Source: Gnetum montanum
Lineage: Eukaryota; Streptophyta; Gnetopsida; Gnetales; Gnetaceae
DNA length: 64,000 nucleotides
Direction of reading: 5' to 3'
NCBI GenBank assembly: GCA_015680685.1
Contig: MNCI01005810.1
Location: forward strand, 124,001 to 188,000
The translations under genes were made by a program, and so were the position numbers. The notes below the pieces were generated by a model, which worked only from the letters and a program-made list of their open reading frames with translations, was not told the origin of the DNA and ran no database searches. Below are positions 32,950-44,680 of this stretch, piece after piece; position 1 is the stretch's first letter, and every line of letters starts with the position of its first letter.

Positions 32950-34060
32950 ATGTGTAAACAAAGCAGGAAAATGTGTAAACAAAGAAAAATGATGTCTAAT
33001 CTAAGCAAGCAGGCTAAATGTAAATGCATAAACAAATGCAATGCAAGCAAAAGTCAAAAATCCATGGTGCATGGTAGCAAATAACAAACAAGCACCTAGC
33101 ATGTTCTATGCCAAGGGAGTACCTTGGTTGTGAAGTTGCTTCCTAATCCTATATGGATTAGGTAGTGTGTAGAGGTTAAGGTCCTCTTGGAGGTTGTTGG
33201 CTTCAACTACTCATTCAGGTGTGTTAGCCTATGTGCTACATTGTCATCTGTAGGTATATTAGTAGGAAATTCCACCTCCAAAACTTGTCCTATGTCTATA
33301 TTATGGGTATTCCAAGGGAAGGAATTATCACCATGGTTGATAACTTAACCACCTATATAGGGAAGGTGGATTTCATGGTGGATGGAAGAGTAGACAGTGC
33401 ATAGCTAGGCCAGCCAAGGCCTACCTAGGATTAGGTTGAAGCCTAGCATTTCTCTATGATAATGAATTCTGCTAAGGTAGGGAATTACTCCCCTACCATG
33501 AAGGCTATGTTGATGGTACCCCTCATGGTGACATCTGATCCATTGAAGGATTTTACACACATAGTTTTAATTGGCCAGATCTAGTCTATTAGGCCTAGCT
33601 TGTCAATGATGATGTACGAAACCACATTTGTTGTTACACTATCATCAACATGCACCCTACAGATGGTGCACTACCCAACACGTATGCTAATAAATAGTGG
33701 AGCTATTATGACCTTCCCTCATTTAGGTTTGACCTTGATTGCATCATCATAAAAGGCTAGGGATGTTGAACTTGATTCTTGTAGTGCATGGGACAACATC
33801 ACTGCATGAATGACATTCTCATCTACAAGTATGTCCTCAGTAATAGAAATGAAGGCCATCATCTAGGCCAATGCTTCTCGGTGAGCAGATGAGGTCATGA
33901 CCAAGCCATACAAGCTCAATGTTATATTTTTTTACTTGAGCATTTATCTTACCTAGGTTAATGTGTGTGTGAAGTTGTTGTCATTGGCTATTGTATTGGC
34001 CTTAACCTCCTCCATGTAACCTAATAGAAAAATCTCTCATAGAGGACACTTGGGTTTGGT
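32950..34060 (-). pseudogene. el 3 retropepsin, broken
   Basis: The active-site loop reads VHVDDSVTTNVV (about 33660), with Ser in place of the usual Gly. A GRPWLA motif lies near 33420 on the minus strand. Stops are frequent. The tail runs to about 33050 next to a T-rich stretch. Confidence 0.7.
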
Positions 34061-36440
34061 TTCATTGGCCTACTTGGTGGCCTCAATGCAGGGTTGTTGG
34101 TTATTGGTTGTGGCCTTTGCTTCAGCCATAGGAATTGTAGGATGGGGGATTGGCTTTGGTGGACCAAGTGCTTTTTGGTCTCATTGTTGCCTAGCTATTT
34201 TATGTGTGAGGTGCTCATTTAGCCTCTTACATTACCACCTAGTAGGTCTACTCGTGTTGCTGATAGGATCGACCCTTAGATGAGAAGGGATCGATACATT
34301 ACCCACTATCAAGCTTTGGGTAGGAGAGGGGCTAGCACATTATGGCACCCTAATGACAAACAACTACTTAGTGGTTGTTGTTGTGATATGCCAATTTAAT
34401 GTCTTAGTGGACAAATTACTTAGGTGCTAGTTTAATGTTGTAGTGGTTAATTACTATGGGACCCTAACCATGAAGGGTGTTGTGGGTGTCCAAGGTGGAA
34501 CCTTAATGACAAAGGGATGCCTCTTACTTGTGGAGGCTGAGGGAACCTTTGGGCTACTAGGAGGCACATAGATCATGAAAGACATCTGCACTAGTGCTAA
34601 CTTTCCACCCACACTAATGGTGTTGATGACATAGGTAGTATCATTTGCATTGGACTTGTTTTTCATGTTAAGCACTAGTTGTTCCCTTTCTATCATTCTT
34701 TCTAAATCATCTTGCAAAGCTTGATAGAAGTCCTTGTTATGGTCAAACATCTAATGGGATTTGGGGCTTGTTTGATACTACTGAGGTGGGGTTTCTTAGT
34801 TGCTCATAGTACCTATCATGTCTTTGGTGGGCATTCTCTAACACTCATTTGTATTGGATTTTCCTAGCTTTTGGTAATTGTTCTAGCAATTTATAGGGTT
34901 TACATGGTAATGGGGTATACTTTGAGTGATCCTTGTGCTCAAAGTGGGACCTTGGAGTAGCTTGCACTATGGCCCCTACCAATGTAGGCAATTTAGTTCC
35001 TTAGGCACAAAAGTTGTTGGCTTTGCACATTGGGTCTTTAGGCTACTTAACCATTGGGCCTTGGTAGGTTACTTTTGTGGCTACTATTGTCATTATTATG
35101 TTTTCCTTCTATGCATGTTAATTTTGATAGGCCACGTCAGTCAGGTCCTTGTTGGCTTATGCTACCTCTTCTATGCCCTTTGTTTGGGTGAAGGCTTGGC
35201 TGAGAGACTTTGGTGATAGGTAGCACAGTTTTGACTTGATGAATTCATTAACTACATCCTTGAAGATGGCAAAGAGATGCATCTTAGTGATTGGCTCTCC
35301 TATTTCTTGTAATGAGGCACTCCAACATTGGATAAACTTTTGCATGGGCTTTAAGGGGCCCTAGTTGATTTGCATGAGTTAGTCGAGGGCTGCTTTAGGC
35401 TTCAAGTTGTACCTAAAGTACATCACAGGCTAGCTTAGAAGATCCTCCAAGGATGAGATGGAGTCCCTAGGTAGCATGTAATACAAGTCTAGGGCTTTAC
35501 CAATGAGGAACATGGTGAAAATGCATATGATTGCATGTGGCCAAGCTTGTAGTAGCAAACACTTAGAAATGAATGTGATCAAGTGTGCATTGGGATCTTC
35601 TTTACTATTGTACTTGGTGAGTTGAGGCATTGGGACCCCAATTGGCAAAGTTAGGGGTGGGACCACAGGACTTATGGGGTCATCCTATTAGAAATCCACT
35701 ACTTTGATGGTTTTGGAGGAAGCATTTTTGAGTTGGTTGATCTCCTCTGCCAAGGTTTGGATTAGCTGGAATGCCTAGTCCAAGTTGTAAGATGTGTCAA
35801 CCAATTGTGTTGGTTGCACTGTCTGTTGTATGGTTTGTATATCCCAAGGCTAGATTGTTGGTTTTGAAGCCACGTAATGTGGTTGATGCATTAATTGTGC
35901 TATGGGTGTAGTGGCCAAGGGAAGCCATGCACATGTGGGTTGGACTAACATCGAGGGAATCAACAAACTTGGTAGGACATAAGCTTCCTAAGTCATTTGG
36001 GGTTGGGAGATGGCCCCTACGTAGATGTAGGTTTGGGCAAGTGTGATTGCTACTAGCAAGAATGGTTGAGCATGCATGATTACCATCTCAAGGAGGATGG
36101 GTGAACTAAATCAAGGAGGGACCATACTAGAGAGTGGTTTTTGGAAGATAGTGTAAAAGGGGCTCTCACATTTGGAGTAGGCTTTAAACTTATCTTCTTC
36201 CTCTTGTGAGGCTTCATCATAGTTGGTCCTTACATTGTGCTTGTTTGCATGGATGAGGTGGAACAACAACTAGTGATAGGAATCCATGAATGGAATTATG
36301 TTGAAAGAGGAAGGAATGTACTCTCATCCATCCTAGTCGATTCATTTCAAGTCCTATTTTGCCTCTATGTCAAGGTAATCCATGGGTAATCCTACTTGGA
36401 TTTTGGCACAAAAAAAGTTGTATTATTTGTGGTTGAGAAT
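34061..36440 (-). pseudogene. gag: el 3 gag, broken
   Basis: The N-terminal block near 36420-36290 (AKIQVGLPMDYLDIE) is followed by the capsid block at 35690-35157: LTKYNSKEDPNAHLITF, QKFIQCWSASLQEIGEPITK and KSKLCYLSPKSLSQAF. A zinc-binding-type region lies near 34740 but is degraded, and the Thr/Ser/Pro-rich tail is at 34600-34454. The open pieces are in different frames. Confidence 0.75.
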
Positions 36441-36867
36441 AGCATGCTTTGGGTGGATGATGAAGGTGAAAAGTGTGTTAGACACCGATGTGGAAGGCTA
36501 ATATTGATTCATAGTCACAAATTGGGTTGTGAAAGGGAAGGCTACAAGTTTTTGTTTGCAAAACTTACTAAGTCTAAAAACTACAAAATAATGGCTAATC
36601 ATTAAAACTACAAAAAAATGGCTAAGTGTGAAGACTACACTCTATACACTAGGAGCTAACTATGCTCCACACCAACTACACTTTTCACCAACTATGATCT
36701 CTACACTCAAAGAATGGAGACTTAGAAAAATAGTGGAGAGGAGCACAATTTTGGATTTCTATTTAGGGTTCTAAAGGCATTGACAATAGGGTCCAATCTA
36801 CACTAATAAGGATGTAGAGAGCATCTAAGATAATGACCAATGAAGTCCAAAAAATTAAATGGATCAA
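36441..36867 (-). other. el 3 leader
   Basis: Non-coding. Contains ACTATGCTCCACACC-type elements like those of the U3, and one diverged unit related to the el 1 leader repeat. Confidence 0.45.
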
Positions 36868-36883
36868 CCCTCCTTATAGCATC
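36868..36883 (-). other. el 3 primer-binding site, mutated
   Basis: TGATGCTATAAGGAGG on the minus strand, where intact copies have TGGTGCTAGAAGGAGG. Confidence 0.55.
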
Positions 36884-37659
36884 AAAAACTATAACAACCA
36901 AAAACATTAGTGGGTGGAATCACCAAGGGGTCAACAAATGCATAGCCTTACCCTAACCTTGTGCAAGGGCCTACTAGAAGTAGAGATGGGATGCCTTGAA
37001 TGGTCTTGTTGATTGAATAGGGACTTTGTTGGTTGTAACTGAGGTAGTGCATGTAACTAGGGATGGTGTGGTTAGCCTAGATGCAAATGTGAATGGATGA
37101 AAATAGTGCTAAGTGTTCTAGCAATGTTTGCAATGGTAAAGATCATAATCATGGGGTGCATGGGGGGTGAGCGTAATCATGGGTTTCAACATGAATGGGG
37201 ATGCCAACTCATGGAGACTACTACACAAGCATAGTTAGAACATGACTATGTGTTGAAAATGCAAAAAATGCAAAGAAAATGTTAAAAATGAAAAAGAGAG
37301 AAATAGAACACTATCCCAGATGGGGTTGAAAGTAGTTAACTCATAAAGGGGTTTAGAAGGTACATGGTGTATAATAGGCACATTGTGGAGCATACTCATA
37401 GTCTCAATGCTATCAGGCTATGAATTCTAGCACTTACTATGGTGTTTGTGCCTGCTAGGTTGGCTACCATGATGCACTATGGATGCTGGTGTTTAATAGG
37501 GCTTCAATGAGGCTATGGTGGGTCGTGGAATGAACTCTACCTCTGTCTAGTGTGTTGGTGTGCCTTTGGGTCTCGCTTGCCTAAACAATGTCAAATGCCA
37601 AATGCCAAAATGATAAAATGTTGAACTTACCAACCCCTAAAACATTGGGAGTGCAATGG

Positions 37660-37667
37660 TATTTATA
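37660..37667 (-). promoter_or_regulatory. TATA box of the el 3 LTR
   Basis: TCCTATAAATACCATTGC on the coding strand. Confidence 0.7.
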
Positions 37668-38049
37668 GGACTAGGGTTAGCTCAAAATGTAAAGAGACTA
37701 CAACATGGTAATTTGGTCATTTGGACTATGTTGTACCCCAACTACACTCTTCACTAAGGGAAGCAATGTTAGATTGTGTGATGCTTTGATGGAGTTTGTA
37801 AGGCCAAGAAACTATAACTACATTGTCCAATTGCATGTGCAAGTTCCAAAAGGACCACAATGTACCTAAAAACTCCAAAAAATGCAACTTTTGTAGACCA
37901 TGCTCTAAGACTACGCTATCCACTATGGGAAGTGGTATCAAGAATAGTTATAATTTTGGGGAGAAAAACGAGGACAAAAAGATGCATGTTGCTTGCCAAA
38001 GGTGTGTTAGAGCCAAGTTGAATTCCAGTGCTACATTCTGGAGGCTTTT

Positions 38050-38760
38050 AGAGGCTATTCTAGCTAACTATTTTTGACTATGCTCTATACTAGGGGAGAG
38101 CATAGTCACAATAGTTAGAAACATTTTGTAGAAAATGGTTTTCCATGCTAACTACGCTCTAGACTAGGGTAGAGCACAGTCCCAGACTTAAATTTTTTTT
38201 TGCAAAATCTGGCTTCAAGTTAACTACGCTTGACTACACTCCTAAGCATAGTCTTGGTAGTTAGGAAATTTTACAAAAATCTACTTCCATGCTAAGCCTG
38301 CTAACTATGCTCTAGAGCATAGTGGAGAACATACTATCAACACTTAGAAAAATCTACAAAAATTAGGCTTCCAAATTGTCTACACTTGACTATGCTATAG
38401 AGCATGGTCTTAAAAATTAGAAAAATTTTGTAAACCTATGTCTTCATATTGACTACATTCTTGAGCATAGTCCCCATAGTAGAGAGCATAGTCTCGACAC
38501 TTAGAAAAATTTGCAACTACTATCTGACACTTGAAAAATTGTGTGAAACTAGCATTTGAGCTAAATACGATCTATACTATGCTAACTACACTCTAGTGCA
38601 ATGGATATTATAGTCTTAACACTTAAAAAAATTTACAACTACTATCTAACAGTTCAAAAAATATGCAAAACTAGTGTTTGAGCTAAATATGCTCTATTCT
38701 GTGCTAACTATGCTCTGGTGCAACGGAGAGCATAGTCTCAACACTTAGAAAAAATTTGTG
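38050..38760. repeat. el 3 U3 repeat array
   Basis: About nine units, each with CTAACTA(T/C)GCTCTA and GAGAGCATAGTCTCAACAC arms separated by AAAATTTGCAA-type spacers. More units than in el 2. Confidence 0.7.
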
Positions 38761-38833
38761 AAAGGTATCATCATTCTAACACTTAGCAAAATTTGTGGTC
38801 GAGAAGAAATAGCCAAATTTTTGTGGTGTTTCA

Positions 38834-41800
38834 TTGACTATAAGATAGCATGTGCTAAATTAGAACTAAACATCAACTTGTTATAAGTAGAATTGTGATG
38901 GATGGCTAAGTACAAGAGAATTCATAATTTAGAACCTTTCTTATCAAACGTTAATCATCTAGCAAAGTTAGACAATTATAATAAAATAACTCTTATAGAA
39001 TATCTACTTATTAGAGATGAGATTCATGAAGTTTTCCTTTTGCAAATGAGATAAGGAGAAATACTAGCATTTAAGTATTATGTGAATCATCTAAATATTA
39101 ATTTCAATAGGAATTTTCAATCCTACAATCAACAAAGCAAAGGGGCAAGAGATGTTAGCATCCATAGTTATGAAGAAAATTATCATCAATGACATATTGC
39201 AATGGGTGCTAGGATACTCCATCCACAAATTATCCATACATCCAATTTAACATCATACAATATTCATTATATCTCTGAATCTTGTTGATCCCATTAGCCA
39301 ACCTACATCTTAGCTTGTTATTCTTGTTGCATCTATGCTACCTATATCTCATCCTATATTCACTCTTCTATCACCACATAACTTATTCCATAGCACTACT
39401 AAAGTCAATCTTCCTACACAAATACAAAATTTCAATTCCTTATTAAAACTTTTTTTAGCCCATGAAAATCACTTCATAGGTCCAACAATCTTAGCTTTTG
39501 ATTTCATTCCTTCCACCTTCTAAAGTATTATCCTAGTTAATTGTTCCTTTATCAATTTCACTTCTAGATATCACATCACCTTAACCCATGCTTCCAATTT
39601 CAAACCCTCCTTTGGATAATTCTTCCTTTTCTAACATGATTAGTGTGCATCCCAAACACATACTAATGCTTCAAGACTTATCATCATGGATATAAGCTAA
39701 GAAGGATCAAATCAAGAAGGCTACTACCCTGCATGGTAGAAGTCCAATGGATTCCATTTTCCATCTTCTTATGGAGTACATTAGCCCCTTAATTCCACCA
39801 ACTTAAGTACCCAAAGGCATTACCCTACCCAGCTCCACTAAATATAATAGAGAAGTTGACCATACAAACCATTTCATTACATTTTGTAATAGTGTATATT
39901 ATTATCAAATTATCATCACACCATTTTTAGGAGTTTTTAAAACTTGCTCATTGACAAAGTGCTTGAACAGTATAGGTTCCTACATCATGGATTTATTACC
40001 TCACTAAAGTAGCTTTCTATGACCTTCATGGAATTATTTAAGTAAAACATAAGTAGAGGTTGTATCCCTAAGAAGTTATTGGTCATCAAGTAGTCATCTA
40101 ATTAAGCCATCACTAAGTTCATATCACAATGTACTTCTACTACTATGAAATTGATGCATCAATTACTTGATGATCAGTTATTGAATATCTTCATGGGATT
40201 TATCAATGACTGCATTCAAGATAAGCTAGTTTATCCTTAACCATTCAGCATTTATGATCCTATCATGTTTGTGATTCACATTGAGGAAGTGACAATTTAA
40301 TGGAATGAGTTAATTTCTATAATAAGGCAAGCAAGACAACTAGAAAGAAAAATTCTTTATAAAATTTTGGACAAACCATAGATTTAGTTAACCAAACTTC
40401 ATAGGGATCTTTGTTCACAAATGGAGGCAATGAAATAATAGTACAGAAGATAAAATAATATTGTAAAAACTTTGTTAGGTGTAAATTAATAGCAAAGACA
40501 ACCCAACAACATGTAAAAATAAACATACATTTCTAATGACTTATATAGATATACAACATGCTATTGAACGAGGGGTACATAACCCCAAAATAGATGTCAA
40601 ATTAGAGAAGATAATTCAAACACACTGAATTTGGAAATAGAAAATACACAAGATAATTCAATTTCTAGAAAATATAAAAGAACTATCTATCTTTAATTAT
40701 ATTGAAAATATTATAATTACATAAGAATCATAACCCAGATCATATTGAATCTTATTACATTCAATACTATTGTAGAGCATGAAGCTCTACAATCACACAA
40801 TGATTTACCTCAATGTAAGGTTTAGTTAATCCAAATCTCTCCACACATAGATTTGAGATCAAACACACATACAAAGAGATGGTCAAGATCACACATACTT
40901 GCATCTCTCTAACTTCTCAAACCTATACATTTATCATCTATAGGGATGAAAAAGAATTTAGAGGAGTTATCCCTACATCAATTTGTTAAATGAAACAAAG
41001 AAAATTTGTTGTCTAGATGTAAGTGTTAAAAGATTCTAATTACTCCTATCCTAAATAGTTTCAAATGTCAAATAAAAATAATCAACAATGGCTTGATGAA
41101 GAATGCAAGATAGCTAGAATCTTATTGAAGACTTAGAAGTTATGAGAGATTATCAAGTTATATAAAAATCTAATTTAAACTAAGAAGAGAAAATTATCTA
41201 AATAGAGATAATTTAATTTATTAAAAATAATAAGAAAAAATGTCAAATATTTTTTACACTTATTTTAATGAAAGAGAAGAATAGACTATGCTTTTCTTTG
41301 AAAGATATTAAAAATTTTTATCAATGATTATTTTATAGTGACAATAGAATAGAAGATTTTCATAAGAGTAATAATAAATTATTCATTTATATTGATGATA
41401 TAACATAAGGAATAAAAAATTATATACTTTTAAAATTTTTCTATCTCTTATGAGTTATGGAGATGTTTGGAAAATTTTGAAATTTCTAGAGCACTTTTAT
41501 TTGCTATCCAAAAAAATTAGAAAGAAGTACATCCAAGGTTGAAAATTGAATACAATCTCTCTAAACTTGCTATGGTAGAAATTTTATCTTCTCCAAGGTC
41601 AATTTGAGTCCCCACAAGTTGATTGCAAGTTGTAGGAAGGTTATGGTTTGCAATGTCAAGAATCATGGTCAGGTCATGTATTATATCACAAGCCCACCAT
41701 GGGTCATAGTCTAAGAGAAATAGAGAGGAGATAAAATCTATGAATACCATGAGCTAGTCATGAGTCATGATTATGTCATGATTAATATTTTGGCCTTTTT

Positions 41801-42329
41801 GTTACCTCCTTGTACTCCAAATCTCTCTTACATGTGGACTACAAGTTATGGAACTATTCAAAAAATAGACCATGAGTAGAGCACAAGTTGTAGTAAGGTA
41901 GTAGTTGTTAACCATAGGTCTTGGTAATGTCTTGATTACCTAGAAATGCTTGTGTTTACTATGAGCTGTGGTAAAGTTATGGTCCTATAGGAAATAAAGA
42001 ATACTTAAATGAAATTTTGGAAACAATATAAGAAGAGATGAGATTCAAAACTTGGTAATAAAGACCAAAAACATGTTTTATAGCCTCCAAAAATGGTGAG
42101 AAAACATTAAATTAGAAGATAAACTTAAATTAAACCTTGAATTTCACATTTATGTGCAAAATGCACAAAACCATCATGAACATGCATAAACTCTTAAAAC
42201 ATCACTAAAATGACTTTAGAATACTTTCGAAACATGAGAAAAATATGAGGAAAGACTCCCACAAGCTAAAGAAACTTGAAACATGAACATGAAAAGATAT
42301 TTATATGCTTTTGCATCAAATTAAAGGGT
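38834..42329. other. Unassigned AT-rich stretch between el 3 and el 4
   Basis: No LTR of the main family and no domain I recognise. A plus-strand stretch at 38900-39200 and another near 40190-40420 have long runs with few stops and an ordinary amino-acid mix (for example HNLEPFLSNVNHLAKLDNYN near 38925). They may be remnants of another element or gene. The part from 40500 to 42300 is strongly A/T-rich and holds GAGCATGAAGCTCTAC, a short inverted repeat (40777). Confidence 0.35.
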
Positions 42330-42359
42330 TGAAACTAGAAAACCACCAATTTCGGGCTT

Positions 42360-43110
42360 ATGTAGTTCAACGACAGATTTTTCTAAGTGTCAAAACTTAG
42401 CAAATTTTTTTAAGTGTGGCTACTACATTTCCCAGCATATCCAACATAGCACACATTAAGCCCTATTTTGTAAGATTTTTCTAAGTGTCAGCAATAGTTT
42501 CATGAAAATTTTTCTAAGTGTCTTGCTACCCTCCATAGCATAGCCAGCATAGGACACATTTCCATGGCCAATTTGCCCAAGTGTCAAGCCAATAGTGGTC
42601 AATGGTTGCTTGGCATGGACAAAATAGTTTGGAAAATTTTCTATCTCCTGAGCTTTCATGCTTGCTATGCTCCATAGCAGACCTAGCTTGACACATGTCC
42701 TAGTTGCTAGCTTGCCCAACTACTAGGCTAGAGATTCTCAGAAGTGCTTAGGATGGACAAAATGGTTTGACAAATTTTCTATCTTTCGGGTTGCTATGCT
42801 CTACTATGCTCCATAGTGTAGCAAGTGTGACACAAGTTCTAGTGCCTAGTTTTGCCTAAGTGTTGGACAAGGATATGTCAAGATAGCTCAACATCAAAGA
42901 CACATTTGGAGAATTCCCTAGATTTTGAGGTTGCCTATCCTACTATGCCCCAAAGCATAGCCAACATGCCATGATAAAATACTACAGATTTTATCAAAAT
43001 TTGGCTAAGTATTCCTACTATGCTCCCCAGTGTTATGTTACACTCTAGAGCGTAGCTAGCTTAACACTAAGGAAGAGCTTTCAATAGCCTCTAGAAGCCT
43101 TCAAAACTCA
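42360..43110. repeat. el 4 U3 array
   Basis: About seven loosely conserved units with TTTTTCTAAGTGTC spacers and CTATGCTCCATAGCA-type self-complementary blocks. Same design as the other LTRs but a diverged sequence. Confidence 0.6.
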
Positions 43111-43497
43111 ATATCAACCTTTGTATCAACTCCAAAATTCCTTTGGTAGCCAAGATCAATAGTTTGCATTTCTTTTGCACCTCCCATTGATCCCCAAAAT
43201 TGTTCCTACACTTGACCCTACTCGAAACAGGGAGAAGACGTAGTCCTAGAGTGTAGTCTCCAAGTTTGATTATTTTGACACTATTTGTAGGTACATTGTA
43301 GTCTCTTAGAATTTAGCACATGTAGTTCAAGCAGTGTGGTTACAATTCAGTAGTCTCTAGAAATCCATTGTTGTTCTTCAGAGTGTAACACTTTGCTACT
43401 CTCATGAGAGCGTAACATGTTAACGTAACCCTATTTATGCTCATGCCACATGGAACCTAGGGCATGTGGCATCCAATACATGTTTCATGCTAAAACC

Positions 43498-43505
43498 TAT
43501 AAATA
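43498..43505 (+). promoter_or_regulatory. TATA box of the el 4 LTR
   Basis: CCTATAAATATCC on the plus strand, preceded by ATGTGGCATCC as in the el 1 LTR. Confidence 0.7.
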
Positions 43506-44187
43506 TCCTAAAGACTAGCACTTTAGGGCTTAGAAAATCAAATGAGCATTAAGCATTTGAGCATTCTAAGCATCCCTAACACTCCCACATCTAAACATCC
43601 AAGCTTCACACCTTGGCAATTACCAAAATGCAGTCTACCATTGCACCCATAGAATGTGGCGATAGCCAACCCTGTAGGTTTCGCCTTACTTTCAGCTACT
43701 TACTCGATGTGCCAAACATCGTAGAGACTACGACTACACTACTATTGCCATTATGCCTACCTAACACTACAGACCATTCTCACCTCTTGTTTAGCAAAAA
43801 TTCACCCTCCCCAATTTTGGAGTAGTGCATTTCTTTGTAGTTAAGTTATATTTCATTCCTTTCCTAAGCATTTTTTTTCTTTGATATTAAGCATAACTCT
43901 TACATTTCTCCACTATTCAACATGTATTTACAAGTTCACGTTGTTGTTTGTAGGCCAAGACTCTCTGCTATGCTCTTGTTTGTTGTCTCAGTGTTTGCAC
44001 GTAATGCTCTATAAACCCTCCTAACAAACGATCTTTCTAACACAATGTAAGTCCCTATCTAATCAACTAGACTATTCAAGACACCTTGTTTCCATTTCCC
44101 AACATGGCTCTCACATGGATTTGGGATTAGGCTATATGCCCATTGACCTCTTGGTATTCCAACTACTGATGTTTTCAGATGTCATAG

Positions 44188-44680
44188 TTTTTTGGTGCTA
44201 GAGGGAGGGCCTTTCATTCCTTTTGTGTTCAAGGGTAGTCCCATGTGCTTTCTACACCTCCATCACTAGTAGTAAGCTAGTGTAGATATAACACCCCTAT
44301 GGACTTACCATGGCAGTAGTTGGATCATAGGCCAAGCTAGTGTAGAGGGAGGGCCTTTCATTCCTTTTGTGTTTCGGTTGATGTAGATTGGTCCCAATTG
44401 TTGATTCCCCTAGAACCCCATAGGATGAAAAGCCCAACTGTGTCTGTCATGTCAAGATTTGACTATTCTAGAGAGTGTAACAACCCTTTAGAGCATAACA
44501 GTCCCTCAAAGCATAATGAGTGTAATGGTAGAGATAATCATTTTTTCACATCATTTCTAAAGTTAGTCATTTTTTACCTATTTTTATAGTTTTCATACTT
44601 AGCTATTTTTTGTTTAATGTTTTCTGCACTTTAATTTTTTCCCAACACCTTCTTTTCTTACATTTTTTCTAAATAGCAAC
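44188..44680 (+). repeat. el 4 leader with a duplicated segment
   Basis: GAGGGAGGGCCTTTCATTCC and the next nine bases occur twice, at 44201 and 44344, identical by eye. The first copy overlaps the primer-binding site. The leader is otherwise non-coding. Confidence 0.6.
44193..44210 (+). other. el 4 primer-binding site
   Basis: TGGTGCTAGAGGGAGGGC, one base different from el 1. Confidence 0.7.

Larger units (their letters stand above)
36890..38833 (-). mobile_element. el 3 5' LTR
   Basis: About 1,944 bases. The inner end is ACTATAACAACC (36890), aligned with TGTAATGACT of el 2; the outer end is GGTGTTTCA at 38833. It is about 420 bases longer than the el 2 LTRs, mostly through extra U3 repeat units. 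TATA box at 37660-37667. Confidence 0.75.
42330..44187 (+). mobile_element. el 4 5' LTR
   Basis: Starts TGAAACTAGAAAACCACCAA at 42330, aligned with TGAAACACC of the other LTRs, and ends about CAGATGTCATAG before the primer-binding site. About 1,858 bases. U3 repeats fill 42360-43110 and a TATA box lies at 43498-43505. R-U5 ends with sequence like the el 1 LTR (CCATTGACCTCTTGGTATTCC). Confidence 0.75.

Noticed and set aside
27641-38833. el 2 and el 3 as a tandem array sharing the LTR at 27641-29161
   Set aside because: No polypurine tract or el 3 internal end lies against 29161; composite repeats and flank sequence separate them, so two independent insertions are more likely.
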